Source: Arctopsyche grandis
Lineage: Eukaryota; Arthropoda; Insecta; Trichoptera; Hydropsychidae
Direction of reading: 5' to 3'
Length of the DNA stretch: 64,000 nt
NCBI RefSeq assembly: GCF_051622035.1
Contig: NC_135362.1
Location: forward strand, 22,777,001 to 22,841,000
In this document: positions 12,601 through 23,345 of the stretch, one piece after another
How the letters are laid out: each line of letters opens with the position of its first letter
Numbering within the stretch: the stretch's first letter is position 1
Made by a program: the position numbers and the translations under genes
The notes under the pieces: model-generated
Told to the model about the DNA's origin: nothing
Database searches by the model: none
Seen by the model: only the letters and a program-made list of their open reading frames with translations

Positions 12601-15600
12601 GTTAGAAAATAAAGAGCCTGTTAAACGGAAGGTCTATTCATACATATCATAAATTCATAGAGGGGGGGCTGCAGAGATTAATCGGGATGTTATAGCTCGT
12701 TGGCCATACCGGTGATCAAATGCAGACAAAAATAGCATGCATATTTTTTTTTTACATACATATACACAAATATACCAGGAAGGCTTAACAGGTAAACCCC
12801 AAATGCGCCTTCCTGGTCCACATAATTATTACATAGATACATGTAAATCTGCATATGTACTATACTGGGAGGGCTGTAGCCCCGCAACCCATATATGTAG
12901 ACGAGCCGCCACTGCTATCCAGCACAGAGAAATGTAATATTAATAGAAGTGGCTTTAGGCAGAGAAGTGTTATACAATAGAAGTGCCCTAAGGCATCAAA
13001 AGTGTCGACAGTTGTGGTGTGGCTGTAGCCACACTCCGTTCGTGAAAAAAGGTCTGTTGATTTAAAGCTGGCGCGTAGACACGATGTTCTGACTCTTTCT
13101 CGCGCGCGGACACGCTTATGAGCGTGACAGAGACAACTTTGATAATTATAGTACTGTGAACGCGTTTTACACAGGGTATTTGTTCAAAAAGGCACTTCTA
13201 TTGTATAACACTTATCTGGCTGTGGGCCGGGCCGCACCGTGCAACTTTGTCGGCCGACTTGTTGCGCGACACGAAAAAATGTATGGAAATGTGTGCGACA
13301 AACAAGTTGTCGAGTGTGGTATGTCCCATCTACATGCATGCATTGGTCTGGTCACCCTCAACCAAGTTGTTCGCGAGTTGAGCGGTGCGGCCCGGCCCTT
13401 TAGGTGTTATCTTGTTGTCAAGTGACATTCTGTCCACGGACAGATCTAAATAATTTTAGCATCAGTCGTATTTGACACTTGGTGCTCGACGTATGTCCGA
13501 TAAAAACTTCTCTATTTGTTTATATTACTCGCAAGATGGGCACTTCATCGGTAAAAATTGCACAATACATTCAAAAACACAACATGGGATACATTTTTAT
13601 AAGTAAATTGATCCGATTGTATTCCGTGCGATGTAGCGTATTTATAAAGACGTACCGCGTAAAATTGACAACAATTATTTATTCGTAAGGGCCCCTCTAT
13701 TCTTATTACATCTCTCTGATCGAGCACTGCAAGGCAACAGCCCGGCACAGTAGTGCACGGAAAAGACTACTTCTCTTCATACAATACAGCAGCACACGCT
13801 CAAACAAGTTTTGGCCCGGTGCTAGGCAAATTTGGCTTACATATATATTACAGAGTGCGACAATACGGCGCAATATTGCTTGCTTCGTATCGATATTGTC
13901 ACTACATAGCGTTTGCGAAAATATTCATATGCACATGCGCACTTTCGTTAGTACGCGTGCACTCGCTACTATGACGTTACATCGTGCGTGAATACTTTCA
14001 TAATGGCTAAAGAAAACCGATTTTGCTTGACACGTACTGCTGTATTATATGAATAGATTTTGTCGGCTATTGCTGTTACATCTACGCCACGTACACATTA
14101 CGGAATATAATTTAAAAAAAAAAATCTTAATTTGTTGACAATTTTAAAAATGTTTATCATGCTCTTGTTTATGTATTTTTTTTCTTTTCACGTGAATTAT
14201 CTTTTTGTTTAAATATTTGGCACAGTGTCGCTTTGGGCAACTGTAAAGACACTGGGGTAAAAAAAATCTTTAAAAATAAATAAAAATATTAATGTACCCA
14301 AAAATTTTAAAGAAGAATTTTAAGAAAAGTACTTCTGTTTACGTCCAGTTGCCAGTATGAATAGGCCTTGAAGCATTTTTGGTCGTTGATGATGCTCCCG
14401 TACAACACTAATTGATAGAAATATACTATTTTATTGCTATGTGTGTTGTTTTAATTCTAGTCAAGAAGTGACTTTTTATAAAAAAAAACAGTTGAACAAA
14501 TTTTCTTTAAATTTTTTTTCATTTTGAATGTCATGAAAGTTAAACTGAACGAGACATTTCAAAAAATTGTACCAATATTAAAAGCGTGTGTTCTCTCATG
14601 TCTTGAATCAAATTAAGTAAATTATTAAGTCTTTTACACAAAACTAAAATTTATAATTTAATTCAATTAAAATTTTCTACAAATAGACAGGTTATTAATC
14701 GATTGAAATTATTGTTAATGAACAGTGCATAATATTTTCATGACTGTTTTTCTTTGTGAATATCTAGGCAATTGTGTCAATGTTTGACAATATTGTGAAT
14801 CTTAATATACATACATACATACTTACCTATACACTAGAATTATGTCAGTTTTATTGCATAATTTTCCAATTTTATTGCATGTCTCGTATTTCGATTTCTT
14901 AATCAGTCGTTGTCTACACGTTTTATAGACTTGTATTGCACAACCATATCCCGTACAATTCCTTTAGCGCATATACTTTCTCTATATTATACCTCACCAT
15001 TATTTATGTATGTATTTGTTTGATGAACACTTCATTATCACTTCATCCCTTTCACCATAAATATATCAGACTGGACACAATAATTGATTGATTGACAAAA
15101 GCACGATTAGAGTATCTTTACTATACTATACATACTACCGTGGTAATAGACCGACTGACTGACTGAATACTTTAGAGTACCAATGGTAATGTTTAGCATT
15201 AAAATAATATATTGTAGAATATTTTAATTAATACAGTAGTTTATATAGCTTAATCAATAGTGCAAAAGTGTTTTTTATTTTAAATGTGGTATGGAACATG
15301 TTTAAAATAAAAAATGTGTATGCAAGTAGCGTCGATTGATCACAGAAACAACATTTCATTTGCGCATTTCAGTTAGTAGCAGGCTCCGGCGGCACTGAAG
15401 CTTCCGACGAGGCCACGGCACACCCCGACGGTGATGTAGCCAAAGGAGACGGCTACACGGAAGGAATCCCCGGACCGGTGACTCGTCTCTTCATCATCGC
15501 CAACCGTGGAATATCCAATTTAATACAAGACTTGATCCTCAGAATCGCCCAGACGTCCGAGAGGATAGTGAACTTCAAAGCTCGTCTCATCACGTCGATC

Positions 15601-15606
15601 ATTTAA
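6645..15606 (+). CDS. Secreted acidic precursor protein with dibasic cleavage sites (415 aa, six coding exons)
   Basis: Exons 6645-6779, 6943-7047, 7467-7934, 8711-8928, 9014-9101 and 15373-15606 join in frame with GT-AG introns and sum to 1248 nt. Residues 1-21 form a classical signal peptide ending GCFA, so the product should enter the secretory pathway. Residues 81-236 start with an amphipathic stretch (IQQIVGVLIRTVGRNLL) and become a long Asp/Glu/Ser/Thr-rich region like a mucin or linker. Lys-Arg pairs at 65-66 and 308-309, both in the context NKR, suit furin or prohormone-convertase cleavage. The second is followed by a Gly/Ser-rich peptide (FLSFGIGGGDG...). The C-terminal 77 residues end in a hydrophobic/basic amphipathic segment. 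The second Lys-Arg is built across a splice junction with a weak donor (CG|GTTTGC). I do not recognise the family. Peptide precursor or structural secreted protein are both inferences. Confidence 0.75.
10523..11031. mobile_element. TTAA-flanked inverted-repeat element (piggyBac-like MITE 1)
   Basis: The ends are GAGGGCTGTACACCCGAAACC and, inverted, GAGGGCTGGACACCAGAGCC. TTAA lies on both sides (10519-10522 and 11032-11035). There is no coding capacity. TTAA target duplication is diagnostic of the piggyBac superfamily and its non-autonomous derivatives. Confidence 0.6.
11036..11615. mobile_element. TTAA-flanked inverted-repeat element (piggyBac-like MITE 2)
   Basis: Flanked by TTAA at 11032-11035 and 11616-11619. 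The left end is CCCTTTCAGGAGT and the inverted right end CCTTTTGAGTAGT, 10 of 13 matching. CCYT-type ends after TTAA are typical of piggyBac. A GACCGTACGGGTACG subterminal palindrome follows the left end. It abuts the previous element and shares its TTAA. Confidence 0.6.
11799..12139. other. Intron sequence, nothing recognised
   Basis: Moderately GC-rich with GAGGTGACGTCACGCG and GTGGCGAGGTGAGGTGG stretches. No domain, repeat end or tRNA-like box could be assigned. Confidence 0.3.
12140..12274 (+). other. GC-rich 45-codon exon-like island
   Basis: 135 bp open throughout, with about 40 of 45 codons ending in G or C in a region otherwise about 35-40% GC. It is preceded by an acceptor-like GGGTTGTTCAG and followed by AAG|GTGCC. 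It is an exact multiple of three in phase 0, the same phase as the surrounding intron. The translation contains QAFRILTGTDSIGLGISA. I do not recognise it. It could be a cassette exon of the secreted-protein gene, an exon of another gene, or a gene fragment carried in by a transposon. Confidence 0.35.
12283..12338. repeat. (CACCAT)n-like microsatellite
   Basis: CAC/CAT repeats. Overlapping ORFs rich in His, Pro-Ser or Gly-Asp in this interval come from this tract. Confidence 0.9.
12650..12914. mobile_element. CAGTGG-type MITE copy, split by a SINE tail
   Basis: The right end is ACGAGCCGCCACTG. The internal GGCTGCAGAG, ATACCGGTGATCAAATGCAGAC and ACTATACTGGGAGGGCTG blocks match the 10.1-kb and 24.4-kb copies. 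The left end lacks the terminal CAGTGGCGG and is probably truncated. The copy is interrupted at 12745-12849. Confidence 0.6.
12745..12849 (-). mobile_element. 5'-truncated SINE tail with 7-bp TSD
   Basis: In element orientation this fragment contains the 3' hairpin (CCAGGAAGGC paired with GCCTTCCTGG, 12775-12816) and ends in an A-rich tail, seen as a T run on this strand. TGCATAT flanks it at 12738-12744 and 12850-12856, and the MITE is continuous across the insertion. Target-primed reverse transcription of a truncated SINE explains all of this. A near-identical tail lies at 60405-60490. Confidence 0.65.
12965..13213. repeat. Inverted repeat (23-bp arms)
   Basis: AAGTGTTATACAATAGAAGT at 12965 is repeated inverted and exact at 13191-13213, about 200 bp away. 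It could be a MITE. No target duplication is clear. Confidence 0.45.
13224..13398. mobile_element. 175-bp MITE with GGGCCGGGCCGCACCG ends
   Basis: Perfect 16-bp inverted ends, GGGCCGGGCCGCACCG on the left and CGGTGCGGCCCGGCCC on the right. Partly complementary interiors carry the motif CAAGTTGT. No coding capacity. It is probably a hAT-type MITE, but I could not find a target duplication. Confidence 0.55.
13399..15372. other. AT-rich rest of the large intron
   Basis: No gene or repeat boundary is visible apart from short CATA runs near 14810. Confidence 0.4.
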
Positions 15607-18140
15607 GCGATCAATTTTTTCATGGACAAAATACTCTTAGGAATCAGTAAAGTGTGGCGTTAAATTTCAGAGCGTGTGATATTTTTATTTGTTATATTCA
15701 TTGTACGGCCATATGTCGACTTGGGTCACGGAAGCTTATTGTAAAAGAACTATGAATCGTTACAATTTGTTCCCGTGGGCCAGGCTGCAAATAAAAAACA
15801 TATGTATATAAATATAAATAAAAAAAAAATAAGCAAAATTGTATCACATTCAAAATATCACCAAACATTGTTTATTGTGTAATACTTTCATCTTGCCACA
15901 TCGTGAACGTATGTAAATTTATTTTTGTTATCGACTATCTGTAAAAATGGAATTCATGTTATGCAACAAGCAAGTGAAACCAGAGTTACCAAATGTTCAC
16001 CGAATCAACGTAAATAAATTAACCAGCTCAAAAATGGAGTATGAATGTATACATATACATGTATGTAATATATGTATGTATGGGTATGAGTCAAAGTTTA
16101 CTTTTCCGATACATGAAATCATCTAAATTCTCTTCAGCACCATTTCAAGTGTCCCCAAATTATTATTACACTCCTGATTGTATTTTGCTCAAAGTCTTCT
16201 AAATAAAGTAAGTTAGAATAGTAGGGAGATTTCAAAGACAAAAAAAAAACAACCATCGACGAGAACAATATCACGAACGATATGCAAAATGTATATACAA
16301 AGAAAAAAATCATTTTTACATTGAAATTAAAGAGTAATTGATCTCAATTACCTTTAATACGAAAACACCTATTAAAATACTTATTTATTTTTCCTAAATC
16401 AAAAAAAAAAACAACAAAAGTTTCAAAAGTTTTGTTATAGATAAATTATGTAAATATGTAATTATTTTTTCTAAATAAAAAAAAATCGAAATTAAATTGT
16501 GTTTCATTGTGAATGTTGCAGTTGTGAATAAAATATCGACAGTTATTTTTTATATATAAATATATTAAAACTTCCATAATAAGAAACAATAAATAGAAAG
16601 GATTTACATGAAAAATTGCACACACAAATAAAACATCTTACTTTAAAAGAAAAAAATTCAACACGTCTCACAAGCGATGAGTAAAAGAAATAATATATAA
16701 GATTTTAAGAATTTCAACAAAATACCCAGTCAAAAGTGCCACAACACATTTTCAACGAGGCGATAATATAATTTTTTTTAACTATCATATACATATCATT
16801 TTTCTTTAATGCACCAGTTTAGTTTAGTAACCGTAAGTATAAATTAAAATAAACTTTGCTGTGATTCTCTGCTGCCGTTTTCATTATATAAATTTAAAAG
16901 TCATTCTCGGCGTTAGGAACCAGAGCTACCTTTGCGAAATCACAGGATGTAAATAGCCATGCACACCTCAAATCAATATAACAATCTATAATTCAAATGT
17001 CTTTATATATTTTTACTGCCTCATTTAACGGCTTAACAGTAATTTATACCGTCCACTATAACAGAAGGCTATACTGAAGTTTTAAATTGTAAATAATTTC
17101 AATAAGCTCATAGAGACTGGTCAAATAAATTCGATTCGACCAATGTGCGTCATTGCCCCATAGTATTTTCAATAGAAGGGAAATAAAAGCACACAAATAC
17201 AGCGTAATTCTACATCTACGTATCGTTACGAAACTTATCCTTTGGTTTTCTTTTTTTAAACATATTATTTCCATGCACACCACACTCACATAGTATTTAC
17301 AAGTCGAAAATTAAAAATAGATCAATACTTTAGATCGTACAATACAATTCATCAGATACTATCGAAAGTGCTGACAACGAAGCCGATCGTTAATTTGTAT
17401 AAACGACTACTTTTATATAAACTAAAATGTGCATTTATAAATAGCACGTCAAATACATTCGTATAACAATTTACATACATATGCATATGTATGTATATCG
17501 TGAATTTATGCAAAATAAAAAAAAATTCTACTATGAACGTATACATATTAAAGTAAAGAATTCAGCCCCATATTTATAGAATATGAATTAAAACTAATAA
17601 ATTTAACATTTTAATGCAATTTTATATGCAGTATAAAGCACTCAGATTAAATATGTAAATATTTAATAAATCGATTATATTATACATATTTATGTATATG
17701 TAAACGAAATAATTTCATATATAAATTCATACATTGAAAAAGAAATGTAACAGTCGAGAATAGAAAACAAATAAAATAAATATTTTTATGCAAAAATTAA
17801 CAATTTATAACTTTTACTATATGAAAAAAAAACGCATTTTATATTGAAATGATTCATAGAAACAGAAAATGTCATTTGTATTATACAGTACTAAAATATG
17901 AAAGTTTTTTTGTATCAAAATCGAATGAACTGCGTTTGTGAAAGATCCTAAGAAGAAAAGAGTACATTAAAATTGTTGAGATCATTGTTTTACATAGCCA
18001 ATATAAATATGTAAATTCAAAGGCTATGTGTTCAGTTGAAACACACGTGTGAAATAACAACAGTTATATAATAAATTTAACTAATGACAATAAATATAAA
18101 TTACTGTTTATATATAAATTATCTTAATTTCATATTTCTT

Positions 18141-18145
<5 letters not shown>
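15607..18145. other. 3' region of the secreted-protein gene and intergenic DNA
   Basis: AATAAA-like signals occur about 180-215 bp after the stop codon (near 15790 and 15820) and are plausible polyadenylation signals. Beyond them the DNA is AT-rich with A-runs and CATA repeats and no recognised gene. Confidence 0.45.
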
Positions 18146-18174
<29 letters not shown>

Positions 18175-18215
18175 TGTATGTATGTATGTATTTATGTATG
18201 TATGTATGTATGTAT

Positions 18216-18291
<76 letters not shown>
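18146..18291. repeat. Compound (TGTA)n-(TA)n microsatellite
   Basis: TGTA units to about 18221, then TA to about 18291. Long Tyr/Ile/Cys/Val ORFs over it on both strands are artefacts. Confidence 0.95.
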
Positions 18292-18297
<6 letters not shown>

Positions 18298-18813
18298 CAT
18301 CATATTTTTTGTATATATATATTTATATATCATTATCGGTGGCAGTCAAGTTAGAATCGTTTTCCAAAACGAAATCTGTATATATAATATATGTAAAGAA
18401 AAAATAAAATGAAAATACTATTCAGCGTATAGCCTGGAAGAATACTTCAATTGCATGAGAATATTTTAAAATTGAATAAAATTCAAAACATAAATTATAC
18501 AAAAATGTTCACAACAAATTTCTTAACTAGCGTGTATAAATATATTCTTAATATAATAAAATTTGCACTTAATAAAAAAAGCATTACATATTAATTTGTC
18601 GACTCTAATTTTAAGTGTGTAATTTAAATATGTAAATAAATACATATAAAAGTGCTTGTTATTTATAACATAACTTTTTTATATTAGAAATGCTTCCAAA
18701 TTCAACATTAATGTAATCTATCAGCTAGCCTAGTCGATAACTACGTCGATTAATTATTCAAAGGATTTAGCCAATCTTTTCATGCTAATCGAATCTATGA
18801 GTATTACAATCGC

Positions 18814-19972
18814 TTATGTCGAATTGTTCAAACGGTACAACTCCATGTCTGCTACTTGTAAGATTTCATCCCATTTGTGGGACGGTGTGTGAGGCGGTGT
18901 AGTTTTATAAGAACACGACTGATCAACAGAGTGAGAAGGTGATGAAAAGACCAGTTTTCTTTTAGAACGAGCGGTGCCAGGATACACGCCAGAGTTAGAA
19001 TGCACATTCATCGAGTCTGGCGTGAGCATGGTTGAGGGAATGGGCGTTAAATTACTTCTCATCATAGGGCATTTGGGACCTGTATAGCGGAAGACGGGCT
19101 TTTTAAGTATGGTAGAAGCGGAAACTTTCTCTATGAGGCCGATTGACGATAGAACATTCGCTATGTCGTATAGTCGGCGAATTTTCGATTTCAATTGCCG
19201 ATCGGCCTTATCAGTCTCCGTATTGTCTGGTGTAGAGCGCGGTTGATGAATCAGAGTAGCTACAGCCATCTCTAAGTTGACAAATTTATTCTGAAATCAA
19301 AAAGTTTCAAACAATCATGTAAATATAATGAAAAAATATAAATTGAAAAATTTTTAATCAACTACTTTTTTTACTCACCTGCGGCTCCACGAGGAACATC
19401 ATCAAAAACCTCTGCGCGAGATCACCCAACGATCTCCGCTTAGGAACTGACTGATACCTTTTCTTCCCATACAACGTTTGCACACTACCCATAGCTTCAC
19501 CTTGAGCCTTGAGCGTGATCAAAAATTGACTCAGCCTAGACGAACCGTGCCAAGTATATGTATTTTTTCTACGATGTGTTGCACATTGCAAGGCCTCCAA
19601 TATGTTTATGATATCGTAAATACGTCGCTTTTCAACACCTAGCTTCTGAGCCGTGGCATCAAGTTGAATCTCGGTATTAACGATTCGACTATGCAGCGGA
19701 TATAAATCTAGAAATCTAACATACACACTCTTATTTAAATATACATATGTAATAAATAAATGTCAGAATCATAATACTTATCGCATATTAAAATACCTAT
19801 CGCATAATATCTGTAGTGATTTTTCTTTGCGTTGATATGCACATTGTAGAGCTACGTTAGTGAGTAATTTTAGATTAGCTGTAGGTGATACGTATAGCGA
19901 ATTGGTAACCTCTCCTAATATGTTGCGTTTCGGAGTCTCCAGGACACTCTGACAACTCAACATCGTTCTATC
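18814..19972 (-). CDS. E2F8: Atypical E2F transcription factor, E2F7/8 type, two DNA-binding domains
   Basis: The exons on the minus strand are 19972-19797, 19715-19379 and 19290-18814, with GT-AG introns and consistent phases. Starting at the ATG at 19963 gives 326 residues; the first nine bases of that exon are probably 5' UTR joined to an upstream exon. The first winged-helix domain (about residues 45-110) contains KRRIYDIINILEAL and ends with NTYTWHG. The second (about 135-235) contains RRLYDIANVLSSIGL. The RRxYDI signature appears twice and no dimerisation or transactivation domain follows, which defines the atypical repressors that bind DNA without DP. They are known to repress E2F targets in S/G2 and in endocycles. 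The protein is much shorter than vertebrate E2F7/8 and closer in size to plant DEL/E2Fe. The Ser/Pro/Thr-rich tail after domain 2 is brief. It lies head to head with TDP1. Confidence 0.85.
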
Positions 19973-20788
19973 CTGAAAATAATATATTTCATATTTTAGA
20001 ATTCATATATGTATTGACTCAATATTGGGAGTCTCGACGACGAGTACAACGAACCTATTAATATATGTAAATTATATATAAAAAAAATAGTAATTCATAT
20101 TGAATATATTCACCGATTGTTAAGAAGGGCTAAATGAGCTCATGTGTGTTGGTGCAGCAAAGAAAAATACGATACCAATTGATAAAATGCGATGACGAAA
20201 ATGTTTTAGCGCGAAAATTTTCCAATACATTTAACCTACAATGTGGTCTAATGAATGAAATTGACCTGACGCCGCTGGCGGTTGTTGCGAATTGGCAATT
20301 TCGTTTTAAGAGGTAGTGAGAATGCAAATTTTGGAAGATTCAGGTATTAAGGGTCGAGCTGGAGCTGGGGCAGGAGCGCGAGCCCGCGAGAAACAGCATC
20401 ACTCCAGACTTCACCCGCGGCTTTTGACAGCTAGCTGAGTAGCTGGCCGGTGAACGTGGTATTATTACCGACGCTAGTCACTATTTCAGATTTCTATGAC
20501 CGCGGTTATGTAACGCACTTATGAATAAGACACTTTATGAAGCGCCCAACGATCTTCGTACATAATTCCTGCACTTTATCTTAACCACGTTACAAAAATA
20601 ACACGAACGTTTGTATATATATTCAAAAAAAAATTATAAAAAACAATTATTCGATTTTCATATTCAAGAGAAAACAATTGCAAAGCTGTGTAATAAAACT
20701 TATGGCTGAGCTACATATGTATAAAAATTAATGTTTGTTTATCTACTATCAAATCTACGATTTTCAGTTTAAATCCTCTACTTAGTAT
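19973..20788 (-). promoter_or_regulatory. E2F7/8 upstream region
   Basis: The acceptor at 19973 implies a non-coding exon upstream. 20130-20470 is more GC-rich than its surroundings and is the likely promoter and first exon. I see no clear TATA box. Confidence 0.4.
20209..20216 (-). promoter_or_regulatory. Consensus E2F binding site
   Basis: On the minus strand this reads TTTCGCGC, a perfect match to TTTSSCGC, inside a partly palindromic AAAATTTTCGCGCTAAAA. It lies about 245 bp upstream of the putative ATG of the E2F7/8 gene. Vertebrate E2F7/E2F8 promoters are known to be E2F-controlled and autoregulated, so the same is plausible here. Confidence 0.5.
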
Positions 20789-20811
20789 ATTAGGTATGGG
20801 TCTACCTCACG

Positions 20812-21556
20812 GTTCGGTGATTACTAGTCAAATGTGAACCGGTCACAGGACAACCGATCGCTCTGGATCGGTCACGAGAAAACTGGTCACACCCTAAAAC
20901 TGGTCACACCGTAAAACTGGTCACACCCTAAAATCGGTTAACCAGTTTTCTCGTGACCGATTTTAGGGTGTGACCAGTTTTCTCGTGACCAGTTTTAGGG
21001 TGTGACCAGTGCCGGTTTTAGGGGGGGGATGGGTCGGGTGGTGCCCGAGGGTGCCAAATAAGTTAGGGCGCCACTCGATGCGCCAAAAGCGCTTTAAAAT
21101 TAAAATTAGTATTAGGTCCTACATTTGTACTCGACAAATTCTATTCAAACAATCTACTGGAAAAAGTCAATCTTCAAATTAAGCTCACAGCGAGTATTAT
21201 TAGCAATGAACTTAAAAAAAAATTTATTAATTTAAAAGCCTTTCATTCATTGTATTAAATTTTATAAAACAGCACAATTTACAAGAATTATATCCAAACG
21301 TTTGGGTTTCTATGCTTTTGCTGACACTGCCTGAAATTGTAGCAAGGTCCCAAGGCCGGGAAAAAGGAGGATGGAAATCCAGTTTTTTATAATTTTTTTC
21401 TACGGGTGTTTAGAAAAAATTGCTCGAGGGCGCCATTGGGTGTAAGGCCGGCACTGCTCGTGACCAGTTTTAGTGTGACGGGTGATCACGTGAGACCGAT
21501 CTAGAGTGACCGGTTGTCCTGTGACTGGTTCACATATGACTAGTAGTCCGTTTACC
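20812..21556. mobile_element. Inner GGTCAC foldback element, copy 1
   Basis: TACCTCACG flanks it at 20803-20811 and 21557-21565. The ends (GTTCGGTGATTACTAGTCA and, inverted, GGTAAACGGACTACTAGTCA) lead into about 60-bp arms. The interior is made of alternating copies of ACTGGTCACACCCTAAA and its complement around a GGTTAACC centre, as in FB-type elements. A CAGTGCCGG MITE is inserted at 21007. The same family occurs at 23161-24124. Start and end could shift by one base (8- or 9-bp TSD). Confidence 0.75.
21007..21456. mobile_element. 450-bp hAT-type MITE with CAGTGCCGG ends
   Basis: The terminal inverted repeats are CAGTGCCGGTTTTA and CAGTGCCGGCCTTA. GAGGGTGCC and GAGGGCGCC motifs lie subterminally. 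Flanking 8-mers (GGTGTGAC and CTCGTGAC) share five positions; the host element is itself made of GTGAC repeats, so the duplication may have been scrambled. Confidence 0.6.
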
Positions 21557-21799
21557 TACCTCACGGGCCCGAATGTGAAACGCCCGAAAACGCAAATATC
21601 GGAAGGCAAAGATCGAAAATCGAAAGATCTCAAGTCGAAAGATAAAAAAAGGGTCTCTCCCCTCGTCGTACATCCTCACTTAATTTGCGCGAGCAGGATA
21701 CAACAGGAACGAGAGGAACAGGCTCTTCCTCCCGTATTCTGCGCGCGCACATTAAACAAGGCTGTATGACAAAAAGAGAGATAATTTCACCGCATGCCA

Positions 21800-21802
<3 letters not shown>

Positions 21803-21887
<85 letters not shown>

Positions 21888-21889
21888 AC
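21803..21889. repeat. (TA)n microsatellite
   Basis: Long TA run between the arms of the outer foldback element. Confidence 0.95.
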
Positions 21890-23345
21890 ATAGTACTGTT
21901 TACCATGCCCCCTTTATTTTTTGATCTTTCGACTTAAGATCTTTCGATTTTCGATCTTTGCCTTCCGATATTTGCGTTTTCGGGCGTTTCACTTTCGGTC
22001 CCGTGAGGGAGACCGATTAGGTATCTCATAAAACTCTAGCTAAGCTAAAGGTAAAAAATTACCAAAGCGCACAAAATGGAAAAGTTTCAAAACGATCGGA
22101 AGACTAGGAATAGATACTGAATCGTCAGCAAAGTGAAACAGAATAGGCTTGTAAAAAACTGAATTAGTTCCATTTCTAACTTTTTCTCCGGTTTTAAATT
22201 GCTCAAGCACAGCATTACATATTTATCTATTTTCAAATATGTATATATGTTATGGTTACCATTCGTCCCGGATTTTCCGGGACAGTACCGGATTCCAGCC
22301 CTTCGTCCCTCATAGATAAATGTCCCGGATTTAACAATTTCTCAACATAAATTTAGTTTCTATAGTATTTTCAAGTGCGAATCGCGTACGGTATACATAC
22401 GTACAAATACTGAGGCAATAGGTAAAAAGGTGATAGCACCATTTGCAATCTCCACTCTTAAAATTAAATAAGAAAACACACATTTTATTACCATTTACAC
22501 GGATAATTCAAAGCATAAAGATTTAAAGTTATTTCCGATTCTCATTAGATATTTTGATCGCAAAGAAGATGTTCAAGCTAAAATTTTAGATTTAATCCCT
22601 CTTGCCGGAGAAACATCGGAAATAAAGACGAAATCAGTTATTGATGCATTGGATTCAAATAATTTGACAGATAAATTGGGATATTTTGCAGATAATACCA
22701 ATTCTAATTTTGGAGGTGTTAATAGAAAAGGAACAAACAATGTATTTTTGCGATTAAATAATCAACTAAATCATTCAATAATTGGAGTAGGTTGCACAGC
22801 ACACGTACTCCACAATGCAGTACAAACTGTGGCAGATTTGCTTCCTTTAGACATTGAAGGAATAATTAACAACATTTATAGTCATTTTTACATTCGGTTA
22901 CGTTTCGAATAGAAAATCTGAATGAATTTTATAATGATGCAGAGGTAGAATACAGGCGATTGTTGGGGATATCTAATACAAGATTACTACTAGCTATCTA
23001 CTAGCCGCAATTGGAAATGTTACAATTATTTAATTCTTTCAAGTCATATTTTCTTTCAATTGATAAGTGTCCGATAGTTTTAAGAAATTTATTTTCAAAT
23101 GATCAGGCTGAACTTTGGCTTCAATTCCTTCAAACACAAGCATCAGTATTTCATAATTCGGTTCGGTGATTACTAGTCATAACCGGTCACAGGACAACCG
23201 GTCGCTCTAGATCGGTCACACGTGATCACCCGTCACACCATCAGTTAACCAGTTTTCTCGTGACCGATTTTAGGGTGTGACCAGTTTTCTCGTGTTCAGT
23301 TTTAGGGTGTGACAGGTTTTAGTGTGACCGGTGATCACGTGTGAC

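Larger units (their letters stand above)
9102..15372 (+). other. 6.3-kb last intron colonised by transposons
   Basis: The donor is AGA|GTAAGT and the acceptor TTTCAG|TTAGTAGC, both phase 0. The other introns of this gene are below 0.8 kb. Nearly all the extra length carries inverted-repeat elements (10.1-11.8 kb, 12.65-12.91 kb, 12.96-13.4 kb). 13.4-15.37 kb is AT-rich with nothing recognised. Confidence 0.7.
20798..22015. mobile_element. Outer foldback element with 9-bp TSD
   Basis: ATTAGGTAT flanks it at 20789-20797 and 22016-22024. The inverted arms start GGTCTACCTCACGGG and GGTCTCCCTCACGGG. They continue as a nearly identical block of about 95 bp (21559-21655 and 21912-22010) containing AAACGCCCGAAAACGCAAAT. 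The interior holds a (TA)n tract and no transposase. A second foldback element sits in the left terminus. Long arms with a 9-bp duplication suggest a Mutator-like foldback, but that assignment is inference. Confidence 0.7.

Noticed and set aside
18084..18407. Overlapping Tyr/Ile/Cys/Val-rich ORFs on both strands
   Set aside because: They are translations of the (TGTA)n-(TA)n microsatellite. The same applies at 4217, 21685, 47426-47678 and 53579.
20130..20327. 65-codon minus-strand ORF as a first coding exon of E2F7/8
   Set aside because: No suitable donor or recognisable E2F sequence. It is more likely 5' UTR or promoter.
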